Below are positions 54,433 to 63,183 of a stretch of 64,000 nt of DNA, one piece after another. Numbering within the stretch: the stretch's first letter is position 1; the number at the start of each line of letters is the position of its first letter. The translations under genes were made by a program, and so were the position numbers. A model generated the notes under the pieces. That model searched no databases and was not told where the DNA came from. It saw only the letters and a list, made by a program, of their open reading frames with translations. The DNA is from Chitinivorax tropicus (GTDB lineage Bacteria; Pseudomonadota; Gammaproteobacteria; Burkholderiales; SCOH01): assembly GCF_014202905.1 (NCBI RefSeq), contig NZ_JACHHY010000010.1, positions 62,001-126,000 on the forward strand. Direction: 5' to 3'.

Positions 54433-57123
54433 ATGCGCGAACATCCCGCCCTTGACCCGCTCGATGCTGCCCTGCAACACAGTCGATATCTGCAACGACT
54501 GAATACCGCCACCCCGGACCTGATCACACACGAAGCCGCCGAGGTCATGCACCCTTACGACAAGGGCAGTATGAATGCATTCGTCGCAGCCCAGGGCGAG
54601 ATCGTTGATGATGGCATGTTGAAACGGGTGTTGCGCACATTGCGCAAACGCGTCATGGCGCGGCTGATCATGCGGGACATCAGCAGGCTTGCCACGCTGG
54701 ATGAGGTGGTCAAAACCGTGACCAGCCTGGCCGAGATCGGCGTCGAGCAGGCCGCGTGCCACCACGCACGGTGGCTGCAGCCACAATTCGGTGAGCCGAT
54801 CGGCGATGAGACGGGCACCGCGCAGCAATTGATTGTCATCGGCATGGGCAAGCTGGGTGGTAGCGAGTTGAATGTCTCATCCGATATCGACCTGATCTTC
54901 GCCTATCCGGAAGACGGCCACACCAACGGCCCGCGCAAGTTGAGCAATCACGAGTTTTTCACCCGCCTGGGCCGTCTGATCATCGCCACCCTGCACGAGC
55001 CGACGGCGGACGGCTTTGTCTTCCGTGTGGATATGCGCCTGCGCCCGTATGGCGATTCCGGCCCGCTGGCCTCCAGCTTTGCGATGCTGGAGGAGTACCT
55101 GCACACCCAGGGGCGGGAATGGGAGCGCTATGCATGGCTGAAAGGCCGCGCCTTGACTGGCGATGCAGACGGGCTGTGGACCTTGGTCAAGCCTTTCGTC
55201 TACCGCAAGTATCTCGATTACGGCGCCTATGCATCGATGCGCAGCCTGCATGGGCAGATCCGCCGCGAGGTGGCCCGGCGCGACATGGCGGACAACATCA
55301 AACTCGGCCCTGGTGGTATACGCGAGATCGAGTTCATTGCTCAGGTGTTTCAATTGATACGCGGGGGCCGTGAACGTGGTCTGCAGATGCGCTCTACCCG
55401 CAAAGTGCTGAGCTGGCTGGGCGAACACCGACTGATTCCACCCCATGCCACGCGGGAGCTGCAGGAGGCCTATGCCTTCCTGCGCAATCTGGAGCATCGT
55501 CTGCAATATCTGGACGACGCGCAGACCCAGACCTTGCCCAGCCAGCCGGATGATCGTCGGCAGATTGCAAGCAGCATGGGTTACAGCGATGTAGAGTCAT
55601 TTGAAAAGGCGCTGCAATGGCATCGCAGCCGAGTGACCAATCATTTCGAGCATGTCTTCACCGCACCACAGCAGGAGGGCGAGCACCCCTTGGATGACCT
55701 GTGGCAAGACGATGAATACTCCGAGCAACACACGGCCAAGCTGGCGGAGCTGGGGTATCAGGAGCCGGACACCATCAAGCAGCTGCTGTCTCAGATGAAG
55801 TCATCCACCCGCTACCGGCAGATGCCGGAAAGCAGTCGCCGCCGGTTGGATGCACTGCTGCCACCGATGATCGAAGTGGCTGCTGGCATGCCCAACCCAG
55901 ACGGCACATTGACCCGCCTGATCAGGCTGCTGGACGCCATCTTGCGGCGTGAGTCTTATCTCGCTTTGCTGAGCGAGCACCCGCAGACCTTGAAACGGCT
56001 GGCCAATCTATACAGCGCCAGCCCCTGGGTATCTGATTACCTGACCCGCCACCCGATCCTGCTGGACGAGCTGCTGGATGCCCGCTTGTTGTATGCAGCG
56101 CCGGATTGGGCGCAGACCCGGGCGCGGCTCGCCGCCGAGCTGGATGCCGCCACAGGCGATGCCGAGCAGCAGATGGATCTGCTTCGCCACTGCCAACACA
56201 CGCAGCTGTTCCGACTGGTGGCGCAGGATCTGGCCGGACTGCTACCGTTGGAGACACTGTCGGATCACCTCTCCGACCTGGCCGATATGATTCTGGCGGA
56301 GGTGGTGCGCTGCTGCTGGCAGGCGCTGCCAGGCAAACACCGCGACAATCCGCTGTTTGCCATCATCGGCTATGGCAAGCTGGGGGGGAAGGAGCTGGGC
56401 TATGCATCCGACCTCGATCTGATCTTTCTATACGAGGACGATCACGACAACGCCGGAGAGAATTACGCCAAGCTGGCACGTCGCATCGGCACCTGGCTCA
56501 GCACCGCCACCCCGGCTGGCACATTGTATGAGATCGACTTGCGGCTACGCCCCAATGGCGAGAGTGGGCTGATGGTCACCACCATCGAAGGATTCGCCGC
56601 TTATCAGCATCAGCACGCCTGGGTATGGGAGCACCAAGCCCTGACCCGCGCACGTTTTTGTGCAGGCGAGCCCAGCATCGGCGCCCAATTCGAGCAGATC
56701 CGCCAACAGGTGCTGATGAAGCAACGTGACCTGAACCAATTGCGCCAGGAGGTGTATGCAATGCGCCACAAAATGCTGGAAAACCGCTTGGGCAGCCGCG
56801 AAGGCTTTGATCTCAAGCATGGGCGTGGCGGCATCATCGATGTGGAGTTCATTGTGCAATATCTGGTGCTTGCGCACGCGGCCCACCACCCCAAGCTGAC
56901 CGGCAACAAAGGCAATCTCGCCCTACTCGGCTTCGCCGCTGAAGCGGGGCTGCTCAGTGCTGCGGATGCACAGGCCGCGCAGCAGGCCTACCGCGAGTAT
57001 CGACGGCTGCAGCATGCGCAGCGCCTGGATGGCCGCAAGCGCTACATCGTCGATGAAATCGCGATCACCCCACACATTCAGACTGTGATGACGATCTGGC
57101 GGCAGGTGTTTGGCCAGGATTGA
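54433..57123 (+). CDS. glnE: Glutamine synthetase adenylyltransferase/adenylyl-removing enzyme
   Basis: 896-aa bifunctional regulator of glutamine synthetase in nitrogen control. Two nucleotidyltransferase domains: the removal domain with 'GKLGGSELNVSSDIDLIF' (140-156; D151, D153) and the adenylylation domain with 'GKLGGKELGYASDLDLIF' near 645-662. Each is followed by its 'DMRLRPYGDSG' or 'DLRLRPNGESG' motif and helical regulatory region. Length is close to the 946 aa of E. coli with a shorter N-terminus. The ribosome-binding site is weak. Confidence 0.96.
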   Translation: MREHPALDPLDAALQHSRYLQRLNTATPDLITHEAAEVMHPYDKGSMNAFVAAQGEIVDDGMLKRVLRTLRKRVMARLIMRDISRLATLDEVVKTVTSLAEIGVEQAACHHARWLQPQFGEPIGDETGTAQQLIVIGMGKLGGSELNVSSDIDLIFAYPEDGHTNGPRKLSNHEFFTRLGRLIIATLHEPTADGFVFRVDMRLRPYGDSGPLASSFAMLEEYLHTQGREWERYAWLKGRALTGDADGLWTLVKPFVYRKYLDYGAYASMRSLHGQIRREVARRDMADNIKLGPGGIREIEFIAQVFQLIRGGRERGLQMRSTRKVLSWLGEHRLIPPHATRELQEAYAFLRNLEHRLQYLDDAQTQTLPSQPDDRRQIASSMGYSDVESFEKALQWHRSRVTNHFEHVFTAPQQEGEHPLDDLWQDDEYSEQHTAKLAELGYQEPDTIKQLLSQMKSSTRYRQMPESSRRRLDALLPPMIEVAAGMPNPDGTLTRLIRLLDAILRRESYLALLSEHPQTLKRLANLYSASPWVSDYLTRHPILLDELLDARLLYAAPDWAQTRARLAAELDAATGDAEQQMDLLRHCQHTQLFRLVAQDLAGLLPLETLSDHLSDLADMILAEVVRCCWQALPGKHRDNPLFAIIGYGKLGGKELGYASDLDLIFLYEDDHDNAGENYAKLARRIGTWLSTATPAGTLYEIDLRLRPNGESGLMVTTIEGFAAYQHQHAWVWEHQALTRARFCAGEPSIGAQFEQIRQQVLMKQRDLNQLRQEVYAMRHKMLENRLGSREGFDLKHGRGGIIDVEFIVQYLVLAHAAHHPKLTGNKGNLALLGFAAEAGLLSAADAQAAQQAYREYRRLQHAQRLDGRKRYIVDEIAITPHIQTVMTIWRQVFGQD

Positions 57124-57169
57124 CCAAGGCGGCGACGTGCCGCTGTCAACCCCGGCCAAGGCTGAGTCT

Positions 57170-58555
57170 TTACAACAATTTACCTGGGTTCATGATCCCC
57201 TTTGGATCAAACACCTGCTTGATACCCCGCATCAAGGCGATTTCCGCCGCCGTGCGGGTGTAACCCAGATAGGGTTGTTTGGTCAGCCCCACCCCATGCT
57301 CAGCGGAAATGCTGCCCTGATGCTGGCGGACCAGGTCGAACACCCATTGATTGACCTGCTGGCAACGGCTGACAAAATCAGCCATCGCCAACTCATCCGG
57401 CTTCAATACATTGATATGCAGGTTGCCATCACCGATATGGCCAAACCAGACCACTTCGAAATCCGGATACTCGCGTGCCAACACCGCATCCAGCGCCTGC
57501 ATGAACGGCGGCACATTGGCAATGGTGATGGCAATGTCGTTTTTGTAAGGTTTCTTCGGGGCGATCGACTCGCTGATGTCTTCACGCAACCGCCACAGGG
57601 CCTGCGCCTGTGCATCGGACTGACTGATTACGCCATCCACGACCCAACCCTGTTCGACTGCTTTTTCAAACAGCTGCAAAGCCAGCTCCTGCTCGGTTAC
57701 ACCCTGATTTTCGAACTCCAGCAACACATAATAGGGACTTTCGCTCTCAAAGGGGCGCTGCACATGGCCTCTGGTCAATACATGCTTCAAGGCCTTTTCA
57801 GAGAAGAACTCAAATGCAGTCAAATCCAGCTGGTGTCGGCAGGTGTTGAATACCTGCATGATGCCCTGCAGCTCTGGCACCGCCAATACCATGACAGACA
57901 GCGCCTTGGGAGCACGGGTCAATTTGATGGTAGCCTCGACGATCAAGCCCAGCGTGCCTTCCGAGCCGATGAACAGGTGGCGCAGGTCATAGCCGGTGGC
58001 ATTTTTGATCAGGCCATTGTTCAACGACAGGATTTCGCCCGTACCCGTAACCACTTTGAGCCCGACCACCCAATCACGGAACAGGCCATAACGAACCACC
58101 TTGATGCCCCCGGCGTTGGTTGCAATATTCCCGCCCACCCGGCTGGAGCCCCGCGACGCGAAATCGACCGGAAAGTACAGCCCCTGCTCTTGGGCGAATT
58201 GCTGCAGCCGCTCGGTGATCACTCCCGCTTCGCAAACGACAGTACGGTCGATCGGATTGAAGTCCCGCAAGGCTTCCATGCGATCAAACGACACCACCAC
58301 CTCGCCCTGGCTGGCCACCGCACCGCCAGACAGGCCGGTGCGTCCGCCAGAGGGCACCAATGCGATCTGATGCTGATTGGCCAGCCGCACCAACGCCTGG
58401 ACTTCCTCGATACATTTGGGAAAGACGACCGCACTGGGTGCAGGTTGGTAGATACGCGTCCAGTCCAGGCCATAGTGCGCCAGGGTGTCGGCATCGGTGC
58501 GCACGCGTTGATCGGTAAACAGCAGCTCAAGGGCGGGAATCAGCGAAAAACTCAT
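57170..58555 (-). CDS. FAD-linked oxidase, GlcD/D-2-hydroxyacid dehydrogenase type
   Basis: 461 aa from MSFSLIPALELLFTDQRV. FAD_binding_4 domain: 'ALVPSGGRTGLSGGAVASQG', 'SSRVGGNIATNAGGIKVVRY', 'GYDLRHLFIGSEGTLGLIVE'; FAD-oxidase C domain with 'WFGHIGDGNLHINVLKP' and 'ISAEHGVGLTKQPYLGYTR'; ends 'FDPKGIMNPGKLL'. Probably oxidises D-lactate, D-2-hydroxyglutarate or glycolate. It is convergent with glnE and separated by 46 bp without a clear terminator. Confidence 0.92.
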   Translation of the reverse strand: MSFSLIPALELLFTDQRVRTDADTLAHYGLDWTRIYQPAPSAVVFPKCIEEVQALVRLANQHQIALVPSGGRTGLSGGAVASQGEVVVSFDRMEALRDFNPIDRTVVCEAGVITERLQQFAQEQGLYFPVDFASRGSSRVGGNIATNAGGIKVVRYGLFRDWVVGLKVVTGTGEILSLNNGLIKNATGYDLRHLFIGSEGTLGLIVEATIKLTRAPKALSVMVLAVPELQGIMQVFNTCRHQLDLTAFEFFSEKALKHVLTRGHVQRPFESESPYYVLLEFENQGVTEQELALQLFEKAVEQGWVVDGVISQSDAQAQALWRLREDISESIAPKKPYKNDIAITIANVPPFMQALDAVLAREYPDFEVVWFGHIGDGNLHINVLKPDELAMADFVSRCQQVNQWVFDLVRQHQGSISAEHGVGLTKQPYLGYTRTAAEIALMRGIKQVFDPKGIMNPGKLL

Positions 58556-58763
58556 GGTGTTGTCGTCTATCGTGTTTGTGATCGGGAACAGCGGCGACAT
58601 GATATCCCAACACGCCCATCCGGTTTTGCCACCGAACCGCGATGCGGTTCAGTATGACGCGATATCGACACGACAAGTACCCGCACTCGGGGCGGGCAAG
58701 TGAGCTGATCCGGCAGCCGCCGCCATCTCGCATGGTATTGCAGGATAGTCCTTGAGCGCTCAG

Positions 58764-60965
58764 TCAGATTGGGTTGCCAAACACCCGGTTGCGGCCATTC
58801 TTCTTGGCGGAATACAGCGCTTGATCTGCACCATACATCAAAAAACCTTCCGCCGTGGCCTCGCTAGGTACCGTCGCGGCCACGCCCAGGCTCAGTGTGA
58901 CATGATCGGCCACACTGGAGCTGGCATGGGGAATCCGCAACGCGCTGATCGCTTTCAGCATGCCCTCTGCGATGAAGATGCCGCCCGCCAGCGTGGTATT
59001 GGGCAGCAGGATGACAAACTCTTCGCCGCCATACCGGGCGAGCAGATCACCCGGGCGATGCAGCTGGCCTTGTAACGCTGTCGCGATTTTCCGCAGGCAC
59101 TCGTCGCCCGCCTGGTGTCCATAGTAATCGTTGTACAGCTTGAAGAAATCGACATCAGCAAAGATCAGCGCCATGGGCTCCCGATGGCGGATCGCCCGAC
59201 GCCACTCATGGGCCAGGTAGTCATCAAAATAGCGCCGATTGGCAATACCGGTCATGCCGTCCTGATTGGCTTGGCGTAAGAGCTCCGTATTGGCCTGACG
59301 CAGCTGCTGGTTCACATTTTCGGTCTCGCGCCGAGAGGCCTCCAGCTGTTCCAGAGCCCGCTTGAGCTGATCTTCCGCCACCTTCCGGCCAGTGATGTTG
59401 CGACCGATATAGGCCGCACCACACACCTCGCCAGCTTCATCGCGAATCGGGCAATAATTGACCTCGAAATATTCATCCCCTTTGCCGGGGGCTTTCCAGG
59501 ACTGGGTATCGGCAAAGGTTTCGCCAGTCAGCGCCCGACGCCAGTTGGTGAAGGCGCGGGCCATGGCCTCGGGCTGATCGACCAGACTGGCCAACAGATT
59601 CATTCCCAACGACACTGGCAGCCCATAATTGAATTCAAACACCTGCCTGAAGGCCGTGTTGTAAGCGATCAACCGGCACTCTCGGTCCAACGCTGCGATC
59701 AAGTCATTGGTGCCTTCGATGATGCCGAACAACCGCATATGCAACAGCCGCAGCGCCGCGACCGACTCCCGGAATTCCTTTTCCATCTGTTTGCGCAGCG
59801 AGATATCTCGTAGCGATACCAGCAATAGATTCCGACCGTCATGGCGTATGGCGCTGAACAAGGCCTCGGCTTGCAAGACCGTGCCCACATGGGTGGTGCG
59901 CGACACCTCCAGCATCACCGCCTCACCACGGCTTACCCGCCGGTAGATATCCTCCAGCCCGACCGCACTCAGATCCTTGCCAGGTGCGCCGATCAATTGA
60001 TCGAACTGATTCCCCACCAGCCAACCACGGTTGGTGCCCATATGCTCGCAAGCGTGTTGATTGACATCGACGATGCGCCCACTGTTGTCCACCAGAAAGA
60101 ACTCATCACGAGCCAGATCAAACAGAGTCCGCAGGCGTTCAGATTCGCGTAGGGCATCCTCAGCCATGCGACGGCTGGTGATGTCACGCGTCACCAGCAC
60201 GAAGCCACGCTCCAGCTCGGCCTCACGCTCAAAAGCCCGCCCGAAGATCTCGACCCACAGGTAATCGCCGTTATGGCACAACAGGCGACACTGCAAGGTC
60301 GCGCCTTCTGGGTGGGCGACCAGCCCGGCCAGGGTCTGTAAGGCAATGGCATGATCGTCCGGATGGATCAGATCCTGTGGCAATTTGCCCAGCAGCTCTG
60401 ATTGATGAAAGCCCAGCATGGCGTAACAAGCGGGTGAGACATATTCGATCCGACCATCCTCTGCATGCTCGGAGATCACATCCCTGGCCTGCTCGGTCAG
60501 CACACGGAACTGCCGCTCGCTATGCATCAATGCCTGTCGCTCGGCCAGCTGGCTGGTCTCATCACGGATGAGCACCCACCTCAGCTCGTCCTGCCCAGGC
60601 ACTTCACTCACGGAAAATCGGACGCGCCGCCGCTGCCCTGATGAGGTCAGCAACTCGCCCAGCAAAGTTGCCTCGGTGGCGGCACCCAGCAACCGCAGGG
60701 TTTCAGGGGAGCAGAAATCACGGATGGCGCGATCCGACAAGATGGCAGGATCATCAAACCCAAGCAGACCAGCCAGCGAGGCGTTGACATACCGGATATG
60801 CCCCGCGCGATCCAGCACCATGACCGCTTCGCACGACGCGTCGAACCACACAGGCCATTTTGCACGCTCGCGAGCCTGCTTGCGCCGCCACCAACCGATC
60901 ACCTTGCGCTCCCCTCCCGTAGATACCACCAACCCGGCCCACCCTTGGCCGGTCGTATGGCCCAT
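58764..60965 (-). CDS. Diguanylate cyclase with multiple PAS domains
   Basis: 733 aa, cytoplasmic. About four PAS units in series (roughly 40-140, 150-270, 275-395, 405-530; 'CEAVMVLDRAGHIRYVNASL', 'ARDVISEHAEDGRIEYVSPA', 'ARDEFFLVDNSGRIVDVNQH', 'TNDLIAALDRECRLIAYNTA'), a coiled coil, then GGDEF. The active site is GGEEF in 'ARYGGEEFVILLPN', and an inhibitory RxxD (RPGD) lies five residues before it, so c-di-GMP synthesis with product inhibition is likely. 'YGHQAGDECLRKIATAL' is typical. Start uncertain. Confidence 0.92.
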   Translation of the reverse strand: MGHTTGQGWAGLVVSTGGERKVIGWWRRKQARERAKWPVWFDASCEAVMVLDRAGHIRYVNASLAGLLGFDDPAILSDRAIRDFCSPETLRLLGAATEATLLGELLTSSGQRRRVRFSVSEVPGQDELRWVLIRDETSQLAERQALMHSERQFRVLTEQARDVISEHAEDGRIEYVSPACYAMLGFHQSELLGKLPQDLIHPDDHAIALQTLAGLVAHPEGATLQCRLLCHNGDYLWVEIFGRAFEREAELERGFVLVTRDITSRRMAEDALRESERLRTLFDLARDEFFLVDNSGRIVDVNQHACEHMGTNRGWLVGNQFDQLIGAPGKDLSAVGLEDIYRRVSRGEAVMLEVSRTTHVGTVLQAEALFSAIRHDGRNLLLVSLRDISLRKQMEKEFRESVAALRLLHMRLFGIIEGTNDLIAALDRECRLIAYNTAFRQVFEFNYGLPVSLGMNLLASLVDQPEAMARAFTNWRRALTGETFADTQSWKAPGKGDEYFEVNYCPIRDEAGEVCGAAYIGRNITGRKVAEDQLKRALEQLEASRRETENVNQQLRQANTELLRQANQDGMTGIANRRYFDDYLAHEWRRAIRHREPMALIFADVDFFKLYNDYYGHQAGDECLRKIATALQGQLHRPGDLLARYGGEEFVILLPNTTLAGGIFIAEGMLKAISALRIPHASSSVADHVTLSLGVAATVPSEATAEGFLMYGADQALYSAKKNGRNRVFGNPI

Positions 60966-61229
60966 CTGATCTTGTTTTATTCTGACCCTGTCGATATCGT
61001 GCTGAGGCGGGCAACGCAGCCATGTCCACAGAATCTAGATGTGGTATAGCACGTACACCACACACCGCGCCATGCGCTTCACCGCATAAGCAAAACGATT
61101 CCACAATGCTACACTAACCAGCCTCACACTCGGCATCCAACTGATTGAACACCTGCCATCGAACATGTCGAAAGCCGCTCCAGGACGGCGCAGCAACGTG
61201 GATTATGCCATCGCACTATAGGAAATAGA

Positions 61230-61487
61230 ATGTTTTGGATCAGAAAAACAGCAGGTTTACCCAGAATGGTCTTATCATGCGCCGCCCTGCTGACTTGCGC
61301 GCAAGCATATGCCCAAGCTGATCACACCACCGATGCCAGCGGGTTATGGTGGGTTGGTGGCATCGCCTTGCTGATGATATTAGGCCCATTGATCACATTG
61401 AAGATGACCAGCCGCCAGCCCCCACCCACCAGACGTGACTCATCGACCACCACCAACCCGAGAGATGGCCACCACCCACCACCCTGA
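61230..61487 (+). CDS. Small membrane or secreted protein, 85 aa
   Basis: Signal-like N-terminus (MFWIRKTAGLPRMVLSCAAL, cleavage near AQA), a second hydrophobic segment ('LWWVGGIALLMILGPLITL', about 38-56) and a proline/threonine-rich basic tail ending HHPPP. AGGA lies 8 nt before the ATG. Family not recognised. Single gene between the diguanylate cyclase (minus) and rbsB. Confidence 0.55.
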   Translation: MFWIRKTAGLPRMVLSCAALLTCAQAYAQADHTTDASGLWWVGGIALLMILGPLITLKMTSRQPPPTRRDSSTTTNPRDGHHPPP

Positions 61488-62022
61488 GCCGCTGCCGGCA
61501 ACGCACCAGACAGCCACCCAGCACCAAACGCCACTCCATTCTCCCCTCCCCCCCCACTACAAACCGATGCATCAGGTGCGCAACAAAGCCTGCATTTTCT
61601 GAAATTTTTCTTCTTTATCCTATTGTTGACCCAGATATATCGAACAGGCGACGAATTGCGAGCGGATTTGCAGCTTATTCATTGAATACAATGTAAATAT
61701 ACAGGCCATCCGAATGCAATCAGCCATCAAATCCACTAGGCCAACACCTGACACCCGTAGCAAAGCTACATGCCATGTAGAAATCAGCGGCCAGATCATG
61801 CGCCCAGCATGTCGCAGCGCAGCATCACACTTGCTTGACAGCCTTGACACTTCTCACGAAAACTACCGCAAACGATTGCGCAAACGTTTGCGCATGCATA
61901 TTTACAAAAATACACTGGTAAACCCTTATCAGTTTGTCGTTTGCAACTGCACATCGGCGCACTCGATTCAGCTGTGTCAATGCGTCGATCCCCAATAAAC
62001 CCGCCGTCCCTAGGAGATTTGG
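61488..62022. other. 535-bp region upstream of rbsB
   Basis: No supported gene. Contains a double LacI-type operator (61868-61894) and AT-rich DNA on both sides, so it is the control region of the ribose-type transporter. Confidence 0.6.
61868..61894. promoter_or_regulatory. Double LacI-family operator
   Basis: TGCGCAAACGTTTGCGCA (61877-61894) is a perfect 18-bp palindrome with the LacI/GalR CG centre. Overlapping it on the left is GCAAACGATTGC (61868-61879), a near-copy with one mismatch. Their centres are about 12 bp apart. They lie about 130 bp before rbsB, consistent with RbsR-type control. The repressor gene is not in the window. Confidence 0.7.
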
Positions 62023-62973
62023 ATGACCACCCGCCGTCACACCCTGAAGCTGCTCGCACTGGCCGTCGCCGTCGGTGCCTTACCATTCCAGCATGCCAGC
62101 GCCGCCGGCAATGCCAAGCCTAAAGTCGCACTGGTCATGAAGTCATTGGCCAATGAATTCTTCCGCACCATGGAAGATGGCGCCAAGGCGCACCAGAAGC
62201 AGAATGCAGCAAAGTATGACCTGGTCGCCAACGGCATCAAGGACGAAACCGACACCGCAGGGCAGATCAAGATCGTTGAACAGATGATTGCGCAGCGCGT
62301 GGACGCTATCGTGATCGCCCCAGCGGACTCGAAGGCGCTGGTACCCGCCATGAAAAATGCCATCGACAAGGGCATTCTGGTGGTGAACATCGACAACCGT
62401 TTCGATGGGGCTGCTCTGAAAGAGAAGAACATCAGCGTGCCCTTTGTCGGCCCGGATAACCGCGCTGGCGCGAAACTGGTGGGCGACCACTTGGCCAAGC
62501 AATTGAAGAGTGGCGACAAAGTCGGCGTCATCGAAGGTGTTTCGACCACGTTCAATGCACAACAGCGCACGCTGGGCTTCCAGGATGCGATGAAAGCTGC
62601 CGGGGTGCAGGTGGTCTCGGTGCAGTCTGGCCAATGGGAAATCGAGAAGGGCAATACGGTCGCCGCTGCCATGCTGCGCGAGTACCCTGATCTGAAGGCC
62701 CTGCTGTGCGGCAACGACAACATGGCACTGGGTGCGGTGGCGGCGGTCAAATCAGCTGGCAAGACCGACAAGGTCAAGATCGTCGGCTACGACAACATCT
62801 CTGCCGTCAAGCCGATGCTGGCCAATGGCCGCATCGTGGCCACTGCGGATCAATACGCGGCCAAGCAGGCGGTGTTCGGCATCGAGACTGCGCTCAAGGC
62901 CCTGGCAGACAAAACACCTCAGCAGTCATTGCCGGCATCGGTTCAAACAGCTGTCGATCTGGTCACCAAGTAA
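62023..62973 (+). CDS. rbsB: Ribose-type sugar ABC transporter binding protein
   Basis: 316-aa periplasmic binding protein (Peripla_BP_4). Signal peptide MTTRRHTLKLLALAVAVGAL with cleavage after HASA (about residue 27). 'VALVMKSLANEFFRTMEDGA', 'QMIAQRVDAIVIAPADSKAL', 'NIDNRFDGAALKEKNI', 'VSTTFNAQQRTLGFQDAM' and 'LLCGNDNMALGAVAAVKSAG' are typical ribose/allose-class motifs. AGGAG lies 7 nt before the ATG. The exact sugar is not certain. Confidence 0.92.
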   Translation: MTTRRHTLKLLALAVAVGALPFQHASAAGNAKPKVALVMKSLANEFFRTMEDGAKAHQKQNAAKYDLVANGIKDETDTAGQIKIVEQMIAQRVDAIVIAPADSKALVPAMKNAIDKGILVVNIDNRFDGAALKEKNISVPFVGPDNRAGAKLVGDHLAKQLKSGDKVGVIEGVSTTFNAQQRTLGFQDAMKAAGVQVVSVQSGQWEIEKGNTVAAAMLREYPDLKALLCGNDNMALGAVAAVKSAGKTDKVKIVGYDNISAVKPMLANGRIVATADQYAAKQAVFGIETALKALADKTPQQSLPASVQTAVDLVTK

Positions 62974-63011
62974 TGATCGGATCGATCGGTGCTTGATGGA
63001 TGATCAAGCAG

Positions 63012-63044
63012 TCAGGCAGGTGGCATTGCTACCTGCCTGATCGT
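63012..63044 (+). other. Intercistronic hairpin between rbsB and rbsA
   Basis: TCAGGCAGGT (63012-63021) with ACCTGCCTGA (63031-63040), 9-nt loop, then TCGTTTT. It may be a partial terminator or a 3' end protector that keeps binding-protein mRNA in excess. Confidence 0.65.
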
Positions 63045-63183
63045 TTTACTCCGCGCCGGGCGCGGAATATGTCTTCAAGCTGATGCGGTGCAGGTTTTGC
63101 GCAGGCTGGCCCAGCCATGCCACCACCGCACAGGCAATACCCCTGGGCCAGCCTGGCTGGCCGTCACACCCACAGGAGAGGCC

